DNA of 64,000 nt. Source: CAVVSD01 sp963750895. GTDB taxonomy: Bacteria > Actinomycetota > Thermoleophilia > Solirubrobacterales > Solirubrobacteraceae. The number at the start of each line of letters is the position of its first letter. The stretch's first letter is position 1. This document shows positions 1 through 9,700 of the stretch, in pieces. A program made the translations under genes and the position numbers. The stretch lies in assembly GCA_963750895.1 (NCBI GenBank), contig CAVVSD010000005.1, forward strand, positions 1 to 64,000. Direction: 5' to 3'. Under the pieces are notes generated by a model. It made no database searches. It was not told the origin of the DNA and saw only the letters and a program-made list of their open reading frames with translations.

Positions 1-105
1 GTCCCGGCGCAGGGCTTCTCGAACCTTTCGCAGACGTTTCCAACTTGCCGGCCGATGGTGCTTCGCTCGGGCGAGCCTCGGCCGCGGTGGGCCGCTTCGG
101 CGTGT

Positions 106-868
106 TCACCCGTGGCGGCCGAGCAGTGTTGCGTGGATCTCGTGGATGGCGGGGCCGGGCGGGATGCCGAGCTCGTCGCGGAGCAGCGTGCGGGCGCGCT
201 CGTACACGTGCGAGCGCTTCGGCCACGTTGCCGCGCGCGGCGAGGGCCTGCATGAGCAGCCCGTAGCCGGTCTCGCGGAGCGGGTTGTGCTCGAGCAGGC
301 GGCGCGCCGCGCGCTCGGCGCCCGCGATCTCGGTGCCGCCGAGTCCCAGGCAGGCGGCGGCGTACGCTTCCAGCGCGCCGTCGAGCGCGTCGTCGAGTCG
401 TCGCCGCCACGAGTCCAGCCACGGAAGGTCGTCATGGTCGGGCAGCAGCGGGCGCGCGGTCACGTACCGCGCGCAGAGGGCGGCGCTCCAGGCGCGCGCC
501 CACTCGCCTTGCACGACGGCCGACTCGGCACGATGCAGGGCGGCCAGCGCCTGCTCGACGTCGACGCGGGCGTCGGGCGGCAAGGCGACGTGCACGCTGC
601 CGCGACCGGCGAGGACGTCCGCCCCCACGGCGGCGCGCAGCTTTGACAGGAGCACGGTGAGCGCCGAGGCGCGGTCGGCCGGCAGCTCGCCGGCCCAGAT
701 CGCCTCGATCAGCTCGTGGCGGCCGACCGCGCGCGGCCGTTGGAGCACGAGGTAGGCGAAGAGCACGCGACCCTGCCGGCTGGGGAAGCGCTGCTCGACG
801 CGGCGGCCGTGGAGCTCGACCACGAAGCGCCCGCAGAGCTGCACGTAGGTGTTGTCCGCGCGCTCCAA
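106..868 (-). CDS. SARP-type BTAD transcriptional regulator, frameshifted near 211-214
   Basis: Read on the minus strand from a TTG at 868, the protein begins with a winged-helix segment (LCGRFVVELHGRRVEQ, then RVLFAYLVLQRPRAVGRHEL) typical of SARP/AfsR N-termini, followed by a bacterial transcriptional activator (BTAD) domain of TPR-like helices. The reading frame breaks within gcgctcgcacg: upstream the frame gives GNVAEAL, and only the neighbouring frame continues with the conserved BTAD end VYERARTLLRDELGIPPGP, stopping at 106. A single extra base explains this. About 250 aa, so a short regulator without the ATPase domain seen in its relative at 25519. The start is uncertain; an ATG at 893 is in another frame. 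Domain identity is confident; whether the break is real or a sequence error is not known. Confidence 0.6.
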
Positions 869-936
869 CCTCGCTCCAACGTTTCGGCCAACATACGCGA
901 AAGGCCGGGACCCGACAATCGCCCTCGATACCAACC

Positions 937-1098
937 ATGGCCAGGCAGATCACATGCGAGTGCGGCCAGATCGTCCGCGGCGAGACCGAGGATGAGGTCG
1001 TCGACCTCACGCTGGAGCATCTCCGCAGCGACCATCCGCAACTCGCCGACCGGATCACGCGCGACGAGATCGTCGCCCTGATCGAGGTCGTCGAGTAG
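937..1098 (+). CDS. Small DUF1059-like protein
   Basis: A 53-aa acidic protein starting MARQITCECGQIVRGE with a CxC pair near the N-terminus and a helical C-terminal half ending DEIVALIEVVE. The pattern of a short Cys-containing strand followed by a conserved H-x-x-x-x-H region (LEHLRSDHPQL) is what I know from the DUF1059 family of small proteins of unknown function. It sits divergently from the BTAD regulator and 47 bp before the selenium-binding-protein gene. The ATG is the only sensible start in this frame. Function unknown. Confidence 0.6.
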   Translation: MARQITCECGQIVRGETEDEVVDLTLEHLRSDHPQLADRITRDEIVALIEVVE

Positions 1099-1145
1099 CA
1101 CCCGCTTCGCTCGCGCACGCCCGGCCGCGAGCCCGAGGAGTCCTC

Positions 1146-2489
1146 ATGGCGAGCGAGCCCGACCCGCAAAGCAGCCCCGCCTCGTTCTACGCGTCACCGC
1201 AAGAGGCGCGTCACGCCAGGCCCGAGGAGTTCCTCTATCTCGCCTGCCTGCACGAGGGCACCGGCGTCGACGAGCCCGACTTCCTCGCCGTCGTCGACGC
1301 CGAGGACGGCCGGGTCGTCCACGAGACGCCGATGCCCAACGTCGGCGACGAGCTGCATCACTTCGGCTGGAATCGCTGCAGCTCGGCGTGCCACGGGCCC
1401 GATCGCTCGCATCTGATCGTGCCCGGCTTCCGCTCGTCGCGGATCCACATCCTCAACGTCGCCGACGACCCTCGCCGGCCGCGCATCGAGAAGGTCATCG
1501 AGCCGCGAGGAGCTGGTCGAGAAGACGGGCTACACGCGACCGCACACCGTCCACTGCATGCCGGGCGACAACGTCGTCGTCAGCATGCTCGGCGACCGCG
1601 ACGGCGGTGGCGCCGGCGGCTTCGCGGTCCTCGACGCGCGCACGTTCGAGGTCAAGGGCCGCTGGGAGAACGGCGGCGCGCTCCCGCCCTTCAACTACGA
1701 CTTCTGGTATCAGCCGCGCAAGAACGTGCTCGCCTCATCGGAGTTCGGCGAGCCCAACGCCTACGAGCAGGGCTTCGACATCGAGGACGTCGCCGCCGGG
1801 CGCTACGGCAGCCGGCTGCACTTCTGGAACCTGGCCGAGCGCCGCGTCGAGCAGACGCTCGAGCTCGGCGAGACCGGGCTCCTCCCGCTCGAGGTGCGCT
1901 GGCTGCACGATCCCGACGCCGACGAAGGCTTCGTCGGCGCCGCGCTGTCGAGCACGATGTGGCGCTTCCACCGCGACAACGGCTCCTTCATGGCCGACCC
2001 GGTGATCGCCGTCGAGAACGTCGAGCTCGACGGCTGGCCGTTCCCCGGCGGCGTGCCCGGACTGATCACCGACCTGCTCGTCTCGATGGACGACCGCTTC
2101 CTGTACTTCACCAACTGGCTGCACGGCGACCTGCGCCAGTACGACATCTCCGACCCCGCCAACCCGCGGCTGACCGGCCGGCTGTGGCTCGGCGGGCTAC
2201 TCGGCACGCCCAGCGACGCCGGCCGCGACCTGACGGCGGGCCGCAGATGATCCAGCTGTCGCTCGACGGGCGAAGGCTCTACGTCACCAACTCGCTGTAC
2301 TCGACCTGGGACAACCAGTTCTACCCCGGGCTGCGCTCGTGGCTGCTGCGGGTCAACTGCTCGCCCGACGGCGGGATGGAGGTCGACCACGACTTCTTCG
2401 TCGACCTCCACGACCGCCCCGCCGGCCCCGCCCGAGCCCACGAGGTCCGCCTCCAGGGCGGCGACTGCACCACCGAGATCTTCCAATGA
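1146..2489 (+). CDS. Selenium-binding protein (SBP56/methanethiol oxidase family), two frameshifts
   Basis: Homologue of the SELENBP1/SBP56 family, seven-bladed propellers that in characterised cases oxidise methanethiol to formaldehyde, hydrogen sulfide and hydrogen peroxide. The N-terminal hallmark DELHHFGWNRCSSACHG is present around residues 60-77. The frame is lost at about 1503-1508 (IEP followed by EELVEKTGYTRPHTVHC in the next frame) and regained at about 2225-2232 (before MIQLSLDGRRLYVTNSLYS), so the two indels compensate and the C-terminus RLQGGDCTTEIFQ is read in the starting frame. Combined length, about 447 codons, matches the family. The stop overlaps the start of the next gene (ATGA). 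The compensating pair argues for sequence errors rather than decay, but this cannot be settled here. Confidence 0.75.
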   Translation: MASEPDPQSSPASFYASPQEARHARPEEFLYLACLHEGTGVDEPDFLAVVDAEDGRVVHETPMPNVGDELHHFGWNRCSSACHGPDRSHLIVPGFRSSRIHILNVADDPRRPRIEKVIEPRGAGREDGLHATAHRPLHAGRQRRRQHARRPRRRWRRRLRGPRRAHVRGQGPLGERRRAPALQLRLLVSAAQERARLIGVRRAQRLRAGLRHRGRRRRALRQPAALLEPGRAPRRADARARRDRAPPARGALAARSRRRRRLRRRRAVEHDVALPPRQRLLHGRPGDRRRERRARRLAVPRRRARTDHRPARLDGRPLPVLHQLAARRPAPVRHLRPRQPAADRPAVARRATRHAQRRRPRPDGGPQMIQLSLDGRRLYVTNSLYSTWDNQFYPGLRSWLLRVNCSPDGGMEVDHDFFVDLHDRPAGPARAHEVRLQGGDCTTEIFQ

Positions 2490-2809
2490 TCCCGCTCGCC
2501 CACATCGCCGGCATGCCCGTCGAGGAGACGCTCGCCTCGCTCACCCCGGCGCTTCTCTTGGCGTTCGGGGCCGCGTCCGCGACGCTCCGCGCTCGCTTGC
2601 GCCGGGCGCGCTCATCCGCCAGGCAAGATGCGCCAAACGCCCAAGACGGGGCCGCGCAGCGCGCGTACGGCGCGCAGATAGAAGCAGCCCGACCACAGCC
2701 TGGCTCGCAAGACGGCACAAATCCGCGCGCCGAACCAGCCACGCCGCCCCGCCGACTTCTGCGCTGCGTGAGCGAGCAGGCGCCTCGAGGCCGCCGCGCG
2801 CTTTCGTAA
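2486..2809 (+). CDS. Small membrane protein coupled to the selenium-binding protein
   Basis: Begins MIPLAHIAGMPVEETLASL and contains one hydrophobic segment (LTPALLLAFGAASATL), followed by an Arg-rich stretch. The first 45 residues look like a genuine small single-span membrane protein; the remaining 60 residues are low-complexity and may be an artefact of a frameshift past the true end. Its ATG overlaps the stop of the selenium-binding-protein gene, which implies translational coupling and a shared role. No enzymatic motif is visible; function unknown. Confidence 0.45.
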   Translation: MIPLAHIAGMPVEETLASLTPALLLAFGAASATLRARLRRARSSARQDAPNAQDGAAQRAYGAQIEAARPQPGSQDGTNPRAEPATPPRRLLRCVSEQAPRGRRALS

Positions 2810-2830
2810 CGGACGAGACGCAGAAGCGCT

Positions 2831-3153
2831 GCGCGGTCGGATAAACCCGGGGTTGCATGGCATCAGATACGCCGCCACGGGAGGCGGACAAGCTGATGAC
2901 CGAGTCGCATTGGTCGGCAGTCGGCTCCCAATCCGACCATCCGGACCCCGGCGATCTCGGCTCGAAGTAGCTACGACCCGGAAGCAGTAGCACTGGGGCA
3001 TCTCGCAACGCACGTCGATGATCTGGCCATCCCGGGCGAGTTGCCGGAGGATTCCGCGAACTCCCAGGGCCTTCAGCCTCTCAACCGCAGTTTCTCAGCG
3101 TCCGCCGCTGCCGCTGGGGATCCAGCTTGAGGGACCTGCTCTTCGTCGTTCAT
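2831..3153 (-). pseudogene. Remnant of a Cys-rich conserved hypothetical protein
   Basis: On the minus strand an ATG at 3153 opens MNDEEQVPQAG; after a shift the frame gives VERLKALGVRGILRQLARDG and VRCEMPQCYC, and after a second shift PGRSYFEPRSPGSGWSDWEP. The pieces join smoothly if two single-base indels are repaired, and the motif C-x4-C-Y-C followed by GRSYFEPR resembles a Cys/His motif protein I have seen in related genomes, possibly HNH-like. Past about 2880 the expected continuation is lost in all frames. I cannot name a function. Confidence 0.35.
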
Positions 3154-3576
3154 GCTCGGTCTCTCAGTCTTCGAAGGGGCGACACTCGGGCCATGGTCGC
3201 CGACGGCGTACACCGACGACGCACTTAGCATGGGTTTCGCAGCGGCAAGCCCCGAGGCCTGTCGCGCGATCGGCGTCAGTTGCCATGCCAAAGGTCGGAC
3301 CCGGGAATCTTCATCACGCCCGCACAGCGTCGCCTGGATGCCCTACTGCGAGCCGCGGCCCCCGAAACGACCGAGTGGCGCACCGCGAAGGCCGAGCCGT
3401 CCGCTGCGCGGTACGGCCCATGAGGTGAGAAGTGCGACATGCGAGCGCTTCTGCTGGGGTTCGGTACTCGCAGGTCCGACAGTGCTGCAGCCCGCCCCGC
3501 GACAGCTCAACGGGCGAGGCGAAATCCGGGTCGAACCCTGATGTGCGCTCGGCATCGGCCGCTGATCCTTCGCCAC
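3154..3576. other. Intergenic stretch without a recognisable gene
   Basis: About 420 bases in which no frame on either strand gives a protein I recognise; codon use is unlike the neighbouring genes. A piece reading gggtcgaaccct near 3530 resembles a tRNA T-arm, but no acceptor or anticodon arms can be paired around it. Together with the broken gene to its left this looks like an eroded segment. Confidence 0.5.
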
Positions 3577-3819
3577 ATGACGTTGTTCCTGTTGCACAGC
3601 CGGCATCACGAGACGGAGTGCCGCGCGACCTATGCCGCGTGGCGCGGGTTCGAGAGCCCGCTCGGCCAGAGCGCTCCCTGGGCGAGCTGCCTCTCGGGAG
3701 GTCACGAGGTCTGGTGGCAGACCGAGGCCGAGGACGAGACCGCGGCGTTGCGTCAGCTGCCGCCGTACGTCGCCGAGCGATCGCGCGCGATCCGGGTCAC
3801 GAGGGCGCGGTTGCCCTGA
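3577..3819 (+). CDS. Conserved small hypothetical protein
   Basis: An 80-aa protein starting MTLFLLHSRHHETECRATYA. The His-rich start, the segment ASCLSGGHEVWW and the end LPPYVAERS form a pattern I associate with small proteins found repeatedly in Solirubrobacterales-type genomes. The ATG chosen here fits the protein pattern; the open frame upstream to 3439 is not protein-like. It is convergent with the LuxR regulator gene, with the two stops 7 bp apart. No known function. Confidence 0.55.
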   Translation: MTLFLLHSRHHETECRATYAAWRGFESPLGQSAPWASCLSGGHEVWWQTEAEDETAALRQLPPYVAERSRAIRVTRARLP

Positions 3820-3825
3820 CGCCCT

Positions 3826-6763
3826 TCACGGACCGGGCGAGGCGGCCTCGAGCGCACGGGCGATCTCCACCCGTGACGACACGCCGAGCTTGATGAAGAT
3901 GTTGCGGACGTGGCTCTCCACGGTCTTGAGGCTGAGGAAGAGCTCGCCCGCGATCTCCTTGTTCGTGCGCCGGTCGCGGATGAGCCTGGCCACCTCCAAC
4001 TCGCGCCCGGTGAGCGTCTCGACCCCGTGCCCCTCCGCGTTGCCGCGAACCGACTTCCGTGCGCGGCGCACGCCGGCCTTGCGCAGGAGCGCCTCTGCCT
4101 GATCCCGGTAGCGGATCGCCCCCATGGCCTCGAGATCGCCGGCGGCTCGCTCGAACAGGGCGGCCGCCTGCTCGGCCTGGCCGTCGGCGAGGAGCGCGCG
4201 GCCGGCCAGCACGCGGCAGGTGGCGGCCGCGGGTCGCGCGGCCACCGTCTCCGCGAGGTCGATCGCCCCGAGGGCGGCCGCCGCCGCGGCTCCGGCATCC
4301 CCGCGTGCGAGGGCCAGCGAGGCCTCGGCGCGGGCGCTCATCACCTTCGCGGTGGGCAGCGGGACGGCGACGGCCTGCGCGCGCACGCGCTCGGCAGCCG
4401 CCGCGGCCTCCTCCTCGCGCCCCAGCGCGAGCCAGCACAGCACGACAACCTCGAGATAGGTCGCGCGCCAGATCCCAGGGGCGATGCGGTTCACGTCGGC
4501 GCCGCCGGCGCGCTCGACGATCAGCGCGATGGCGCGTTCGTACTCCCCCACCTCGAGCAGCGTGATCGCGTGCGCGACGGCCGCATGCGCGGAGATCAGC
4601 CCGTCGGTGAAGTCGCGCGAGAGCTCCAAGGCCTCCTCGCCCAACGCATACGCGGTCTCCACGTCGCCGCTCATGAGCGCGCCGTAGGCGCGGTTGAACG
4701 CCCCCCAGGTGATCGCCTGCGCGTTCTTCGTGAGGCGTGCACCCTGCACCGCCGCATCGAGGACCTCCGCGGAGCGATCGAACTCGCCGAGCACCCAGAG
4801 CGAGGTGCCCAGCGTCGGATTCAGGAGCGCCACCAGCTCGCCCTGGCCCGTGGCACGCGCGACCCGCATGCCGCGCTCGGCATGGTCGCGACAGGCCAGG
4901 CAGCGGTCGAGGTAGAGCTCCGCCGCGGCCAGGTTGCCCATCGCATCGATGTTGCGACTGACCTCCTCGTCGGAGAGCGACGCCATGAGCCGCGACGCCT
5001 CGTCCGCCTGCTGCGCACCCACGTCGATCCGGCCGGTGAACGCGGCTCCGAGGGCGAACGCGGCGCGCGCGGCCGCCGAGACCGGCGGCGAGTCGAGCCT
5101 CGCCGCGGTCTCCGTCGCGCTCTCGCCCCAGGTGTACATGCCGTCGCGCTCGTCGAGGTACAGCCCGTTGACGGTGAGCGCCACCTTCAGGGAGATCCCG
5201 ACCTCGGAGTCGTCGTCCTCCAGCTCGGCCAGGGACGTCTCGAGGCGCTCCTTCGCCTGGATGTGCCGGCCGGTCAGGTGCTCGATGCCCACCAGGGCGA
5301 GCACGAGCTTCGGGCGGATCGGGGTCGTCCGGCGGAGTGAGTCGCAGAGCGTCCTCGAACCTGGCGTGCGCCGCCTCCAGCTCACCCGAGGCCGCCTGCG
5401 CCCCGGCCAGGGCGACGATCAGGTCGCGCCGGAACTCGTCCGGAGCCGTGATGGGGCAGAGCTCGAGGGCGGCCGCCAACCAGCGTGCGGCGCTCGTGGG
5501 GGCGCGGGTGGCGTTCTGCTCCGCGGCTTTGCGCAGCAGATCGACCGCCGCCATGTCGCCGTGCTGCGCGGAACGCTCGACGTGGTGCGCCGACTCCGAC
5601 GCCGGTACGCCCCGCGCTGTCAGCAGCTCGGCCAGCCGTCGATGGATGGCGATCGCTGTCCCCGGGGGCGCCGCCTCGTAGATCGCGGTGCGGACCAGCG
5701 GGTGGCGGAACGCGAAACGGCGCGGCGTGTCCCCCAACCGGATGAGGTGACCGGAGGCCAGCTCGTCCAGGGCGTTCATCAGATCGGGCTCCGTGCACGT
5801 CGACGCGGCCTGCGCCAGGGAGACCTCGAACGGGTCGCCCACCACCGCCGCGGCCTCGGCGACCGCCCGCGCGCCTGGGGACAGCCCGTCGAGCTCCCGC
5901 GCGATCGCCGCGCTCACCGCTGCCGGGACGCCGATGCCGAGGAACTGCCCGTTCCCGCTCGCGGCGGCCGTGCCGCCATCGCGGTGCGCGAGGGCGAGCA
6001 GGTAGAACGGGTTGCCTCCGCTCTCCCGCTGCAGCACCGCGATGTCCCTGGCGCGCGGCCCGAGCAGGCGCGCGGAGTCCTCGACCGCAAGTGGCCGCAG
6101 CTCGATCGCGACCACGCCGCCATCGGAGCGGTCCTGGATCGAGCGGAGCATGGCGGGGTCGGCCTGACCCGTCCGGTAGGAGAGCGCGAGGGTCACCGCC
6201 GCCTGCGGCGGGCGCCGGACCAGATGCGTGATGAGCTCGAGCGACGCGCCGTCCGCCCAGTGGAGATCCTCGAGGACGAAGAGGATCGGCTGCCGGGCGG
6301 CGAGGCGCTCGAGCAGCTCACGCACCGCGTTGTGGATGCGGAAGCGCTCGGTCGCCGTGGCGGGCTCGTGGACCGCGTCGCCCAGGCCGTGCAGCGCGGG
6401 GAAGACGCTGGCGAGCTCTCCCACCCGGTCGCGGGCCAATCGCTCGTACGCCTGACTGTCGAGCGATCCGAGGAAGGGGTCCACGGCGTCGATCACGAGT
6501 CCGAAGGGAAGCTCGCGCTCGTACTCGGCCGCCCGCCCCACGAGCGTGAGACGACCGACCTCGGCGGCCCGCTCGGTGAGCTCCTCGAGCAGCCGCGTCT
6601 TGCCGATTCCGGCCTCGCCGCTCACCACGGCCAAGCCGCCCTCCTCCTCTTCGATGAGGGTCAACAGCTGCTCGATCTCCCGCGCCCTGCCGATCAACGG
6701 TGCGCGAGCTCTGCTCGTCGCCGGGCTCACCCCGGGCGAGCATAAACCGGACCACGCACCCAT
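3826..6763 (-). CDS. Large STAND-type ATPase regulator with LuxR DNA-binding domain, frameshifted near 5321
   Basis: About 980 aa once one indel is repaired. The N-terminal AAA/NB-ARC-like ATPase shows a Walker A GEAGIGKT at residues 49-56 and a Walker B LFVLEDLHWAD; a long TPR-like helical region follows, and the C-terminus carries a LuxR helix-turn-helix (LTGRELEVARLIRDRRTNKE, then LKTVESHVRNIFIKLGV). These LAL-type proteins are ATP-dependent activators responding to unknown ligands. The frame breaks in a GGGG run at 5321-5324: the first part ends LRLTPPDD and the other frame resumes IRPKLVLALVGIEHL. Either the gene is split or the homopolymer is miscounted. Divergent from the hydrolase at 6827. 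Confidence 0.8.
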
Positions 6764-6826
6764 TTCAGGGTCGCGTCAGGGTGGCACCCCGATGTGGCGC
6801 GCTCGGGTCGAGCCGAGGATCGCCGC

Positions 6827-8083
6827 ATGACCACCACGTCCCCCCCATCCGTCACGTCGCGTCGCTCGCTCGACACGACCATCGTCCGCGTCCTCACCGC
6901 CGTCATCGGACTGCACGTCGTCGACGACAACTTCCTTCAGCCGAACCCCGGCACCTCCGCCGCGGACCACCTGCTGGGTGGTCTCGTGCCGCTGGCGCTG
7001 CTCGTCCTCGCGGCGGTCGCGTACCCGCGTCTTCGGCCGTTCTCCCGCGGCGTGACGGCGTTCCTGATCGGCCTGTTCGGGATCGCCGTGGGGCTCGAAG
7101 GCTGGCGCTACACGCTGTTGGTCGGTCCGTCCGGTGACGACTTCACCGGCCTCGTGTGCGGCCCGGCGGGCGTCGTCCTGATCGCGCTCGCGGCGGTGAC
7201 GCTCTGGCGCGGCCGCCGCCTGGACGGCAGTCTGCCTCGCAGATGTGGACGCCGGGCGGTCGTCGCGGTGGCAGCCGTGGCCCTGGGCTTCTTCATCGTG
7301 ATGCCGGTCCTGATGGGCTACCAGTTCACCCATCTCGCCCGTCCGCAGGTGCCCGAGGCGCGGCTGGGCAGCGCGTACGAGGAGGTCCGGTTCGAGACCA
7401 GCGACGGGCTGGAGCTCGAGGGCTGGTACGTCCCGTCGCGCAACGGAGCGGCGGTCATCGCGTTCCCGGGCCGCAAGGGGCCGCAGAGCCGCGCACGGTT
7501 CCTCGCCCGCCACGGCTACGGCGTGCTGCTGTTCGATCGCCGCGGCGAGGGAGAGAGCGAGGGCGACCCGAACTCCTACGGATGGGACGGTGACCGCGAC
7601 GTCAAGGCCGCGATCGCGTACCTCCAGTCCCGCTCCGACGTGGACCCCGACCGCATCGGCGGCCTCGGGCTCTCGGTCGGCGGCGAGATGCTGCTGGAGA
7701 CGGCCGCCGAGACCCCCGCGCTGCGGGCGGTCGTGTCCGAGGGAGCAGGGAACCGCTCCTACCGCGAGGTGCGGGACATCGCCGGAGCCGAGTCGATCTC
7801 GTACCTCCCGATGGCCCTGGCGGTCACGGTCTACTCCGGGCACACGCCGCCGCCCGCCCTGGGCGACCTGGTCGCGAAGATCCGGCAGCCCACCCTGCTG
7901 ATCCACGGGCGCAACTCGCAGGGGGGCACCGAGCGCAGCTTCAACGTCCACTACGACGAGGTCGGCGGTGCCAACGTGCAGCGTTGGGAGATCGCGAACT
8001 CCGGTCACACGGGGGGCCATGAGGCCGCCCCGGAGGAGTACGAGCGCCGGGTGGTGCGGTTCTTCGACGCCGCGCTGTCGTAG
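6827..8083 (+). CDS. Membrane-anchored alpha/beta hydrolase
   Basis: A 418-aa protein. Residues 20-165 contain about four hydrophobic helices, then a soluble alpha/beta-hydrolase domain (about 185-418) with nucleophile elbow GLGLSVGGE (Ser283) and a C-terminal NSGHTGGH providing the likely catalytic His394; the region LLIHGRNSQGG is where the acid residue is normally found, but a clear Asp is missing there. The domain resembles dienelactone-hydrolase/S9-like esterases (FDRRGEGESEG is the usual oxyanion-side loop). The ATG at 6827 is preferred to the upstream one at 6794. Divergent from the LuxR regulator, which may control it. Substrate unknown. Confidence 0.8.
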   Translation: MTTTSPPSVTSRRSLDTTIVRVLTAVIGLHVVDDNFLQPNPGTSAADHLLGGLVPLALLVLAAVAYPRLRPFSRGVTAFLIGLFGIAVGLEGWRYTLLVGPSGDDFTGLVCGPAGVVLIALAAVTLWRGRRLDGSLPRRCGRRAVVAVAAVALGFFIVMPVLMGYQFTHLARPQVPEARLGSAYEEVRFETSDGLELEGWYVPSRNGAAVIAFPGRKGPQSRARFLARHGYGVLLFDRRGEGESEGDPNSYGWDGDRDVKAAIAYLQSRSDVDPDRIGGLGLSVGGEMLLETAAETPALRAVVSEGAGNRSYREVRDIAGAESISYLPMALAVTVYSGHTPPPALGDLVAKIRQPTLLIHGRNSQGGTERSFNVHYDEVGGANVQRWEIANSGHTGGHEAAPEEYERRVVRFFDAALS

Positions 8084-8093
8084 GCGCCCCCGG

Positions 8094-8613
8094 TCAATCC
8101 CCGGTGGCCCCCAGTGGCTCGATGCTGGCGCGCTCCCAGGTCGAGTTCTGGTGCCGGATCATCGCGAAGACCGCGGGCAGCGGCGACCAGCGTCCCCGCG
8201 ATGATCGCCGCGGCCAGCGAGTGATCGAGGATCAGGCTCGCCGCGATGGCCGCGGTCGACCCGGCGAGCACCGCGGTGATCACCGCGACCATGCCGGCGA
8301 CGGTCCGGAGTCCCTGCCAGGCGTCGCCGGGCACCCGCTGCATGAGGAGCATCTCCGCGGGTGGGACCTCGAGCATGTGATCGGCGATCTCCGGCGCGTG
8401 CTCGAAGTAGTAGCCGCGGACGAGTGCGATCCGGCGCGCGTACTCCGTGTCCTCGATCGAGGACTGGAGCGTCCTCTCGAAGGTGACGAACCCGACGAAC
8501 GCCAGGGTCGGGAGGAGCACGAGAGCGAATCCGTAGAAGGCCGCTCCCAGATCGCTCGCGGTCGCCACCAGGCCCAGCGCGACGAGGCCACCGGAGACGG
8601 CCGCCAGGAACAT
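8094..8613 (-). CDS. Membrane protein of unknown function, frameshifted near 8180
   Basis: Two hydrophobic helices near the N-terminus (MFLAAVSGGLVALGLVATAS and FALVLLPTLAFVGFVTFE) are followed by a charged region (TEYARRIALVRGYYFEHAPE) and a second hydrophobic pair. The frame shifts at about 8180, after AAAIIAGTLVAA; the neighbouring frame continues LPAVFAMIRHQNSTWERAS and stops at 8094. Upstream of ATG 8613 the frame stays protein-like (ITFLTTEHFALQGARAATIA) back to about 8690 but has no ATG, GTG or TTG; an AAGGAGGGG ribosome-binding-like site lies at about 8735, so the true start may also be hidden by an error. Similar proteins are common in actinobacteria, function unknown. Confidence 0.6.
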
Positions 8614-8761
8614 GTTCGCCCGGCCGGTCGACTCGGCGATCGTCGCGGCGCGCGCACCCTGCAGCGCGAAGTGCTCCGTCGTCAGAAAGGTGATTGCTGC
8701 CGGGCGCGGGTCGCTGTCGGTCGCGGCTAACCCCTCCTTCGCGGCCAGGGACCAGCGGAGC

Positions 8762-9685
8762 CTACCGACGGGTCAGGTGCGGCCCATGCTCGCGCAGCCA
8801 GTGCAGCTGCGCGCGCGTGGCCTCGAGCGGGTCGGGCTCGCACACCCGGAGCACGTCGGTCAGCCGGCGGGTGTCGGCGACGACCGGGTGGCGGACGTTC
8901 CACGGGTGCGGATCGTCGGCCCAGTCCGACTCGCTGAGCTCCCACTCGTGCCCGAACTCCGTCGCCACGAGGTGCGCGAGGCCCCCGAACGTCAGATCCG
9001 ACGGATCACCGACGTTGCACGCCCACGTCCCGTCGGGCGCATGCTCGAGTGCGTTCGCCACCGCCCGGCCGACCCGGTCCAGGGCGACGCGATGGAAGAG
9101 CTGCGTCCCGCCGTGGGGCAACGTCAACGCGCGCTCGCCGCGGACGACCTTGCCGACGAGGTACCACTCGCGGGTCAGATGCGCGTGGTCGTGCGGCCCG
9201 TAGATCGCGCCCGGCCGCAGGATGGTGATGCGCGGCGCGCCGGCGAGCGCGTCCTCCATCGAGACGTTGTCGTGGGCGCGATCGTTGGGCGGGCGACGCG
9301 GGTGCTCCTCGGTGAGCGGCAGCGTGTCGAGCGGCAGCTCGGCCGGCTCGAAGCCGTCGACGCCGGACAGCGCCGCGTGGCGGTAGACGTCGATCGAGCT
9401 CGTCACGACGAGTTGCCCCACCCCCGCCCGTTCGGCGAGCGCGGCGAGCTGGCGTGCCTTGGCCGCCGTCGCCCCACCGGGGAAGGTGTCGACGACGACG
9501 TCCGGCGTCCAACGCTCGACGGGCCCACCGTGAGCGAGGAGCTCTTCGCGCGAGCCGTGCATGTGCTCGACGTGTGGAACCGCCTCGTGCGCGCCCGAGT
9601 GAGCGACCGCGACGTCGTGCCCGTCCAGGTGGGCGATCGCGGCCTGCCCGACCGGCCCGGTCCCGCCGACGAAGACGATGCGCAT
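8762..9685 (-). CDS. NAD-dependent epimerase/dehydratase family protein
   Basis: A 307-aa extended/atypical SDR. The N-terminus MRIVFVGGTGPVGQAAIAHL is the Rossmann glycine motif (GGTGxxG), and the middle has VVTSSIDVYR followed by ITILRPGAIYGPHDH, characteristic of the epimerase/reductase group that acts on nucleotide sugars or related carbonyls. The usual YxxxK pair is not obvious after VTSSIDVYR, so catalysis may be altered, as in the NmrA/atypical-SDR branch. It lies 15 bp downstream of the cupin gene on the same strand and is probably co-transcribed. Substrate unknown. Confidence 0.75.
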   Translation of the reverse strand: MRIVFVGGTGPVGQAAIAHLDGHDVAVAHSGAHEAVPHVEHMHGSREELLAHGGPVERWTPDVVVDTFPGGATAAKARQLAALAERAGVGQLVVTSSIDVYRHAALSGVDGFEPAELPLDTLPLTEEHPRRPPNDRAHDNVSMEDALAGAPRITILRPGAIYGPHDHAHLTREWYLVGKVVRGERALTLPHGGTQLFHRVALDRVGRAVANALEHAPDGTWACNVGDPSDLTFGGLAHLVATEFGHEWELSESDWADDPHPWNVRHPVVADTRRLTDVLRVCEPDPLEATRAQLHWLREHGPHLTRR

Positions 9686-9700
9686 GCGCGGCGAGCTACT

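Noticed and set aside
3520..3545. tRNA-like T-arm sequence
   Set aside because: gggtcgaaccct matches a T-loop stem, but no acceptor stem, D-arm or anticodon arm can be formed around it.
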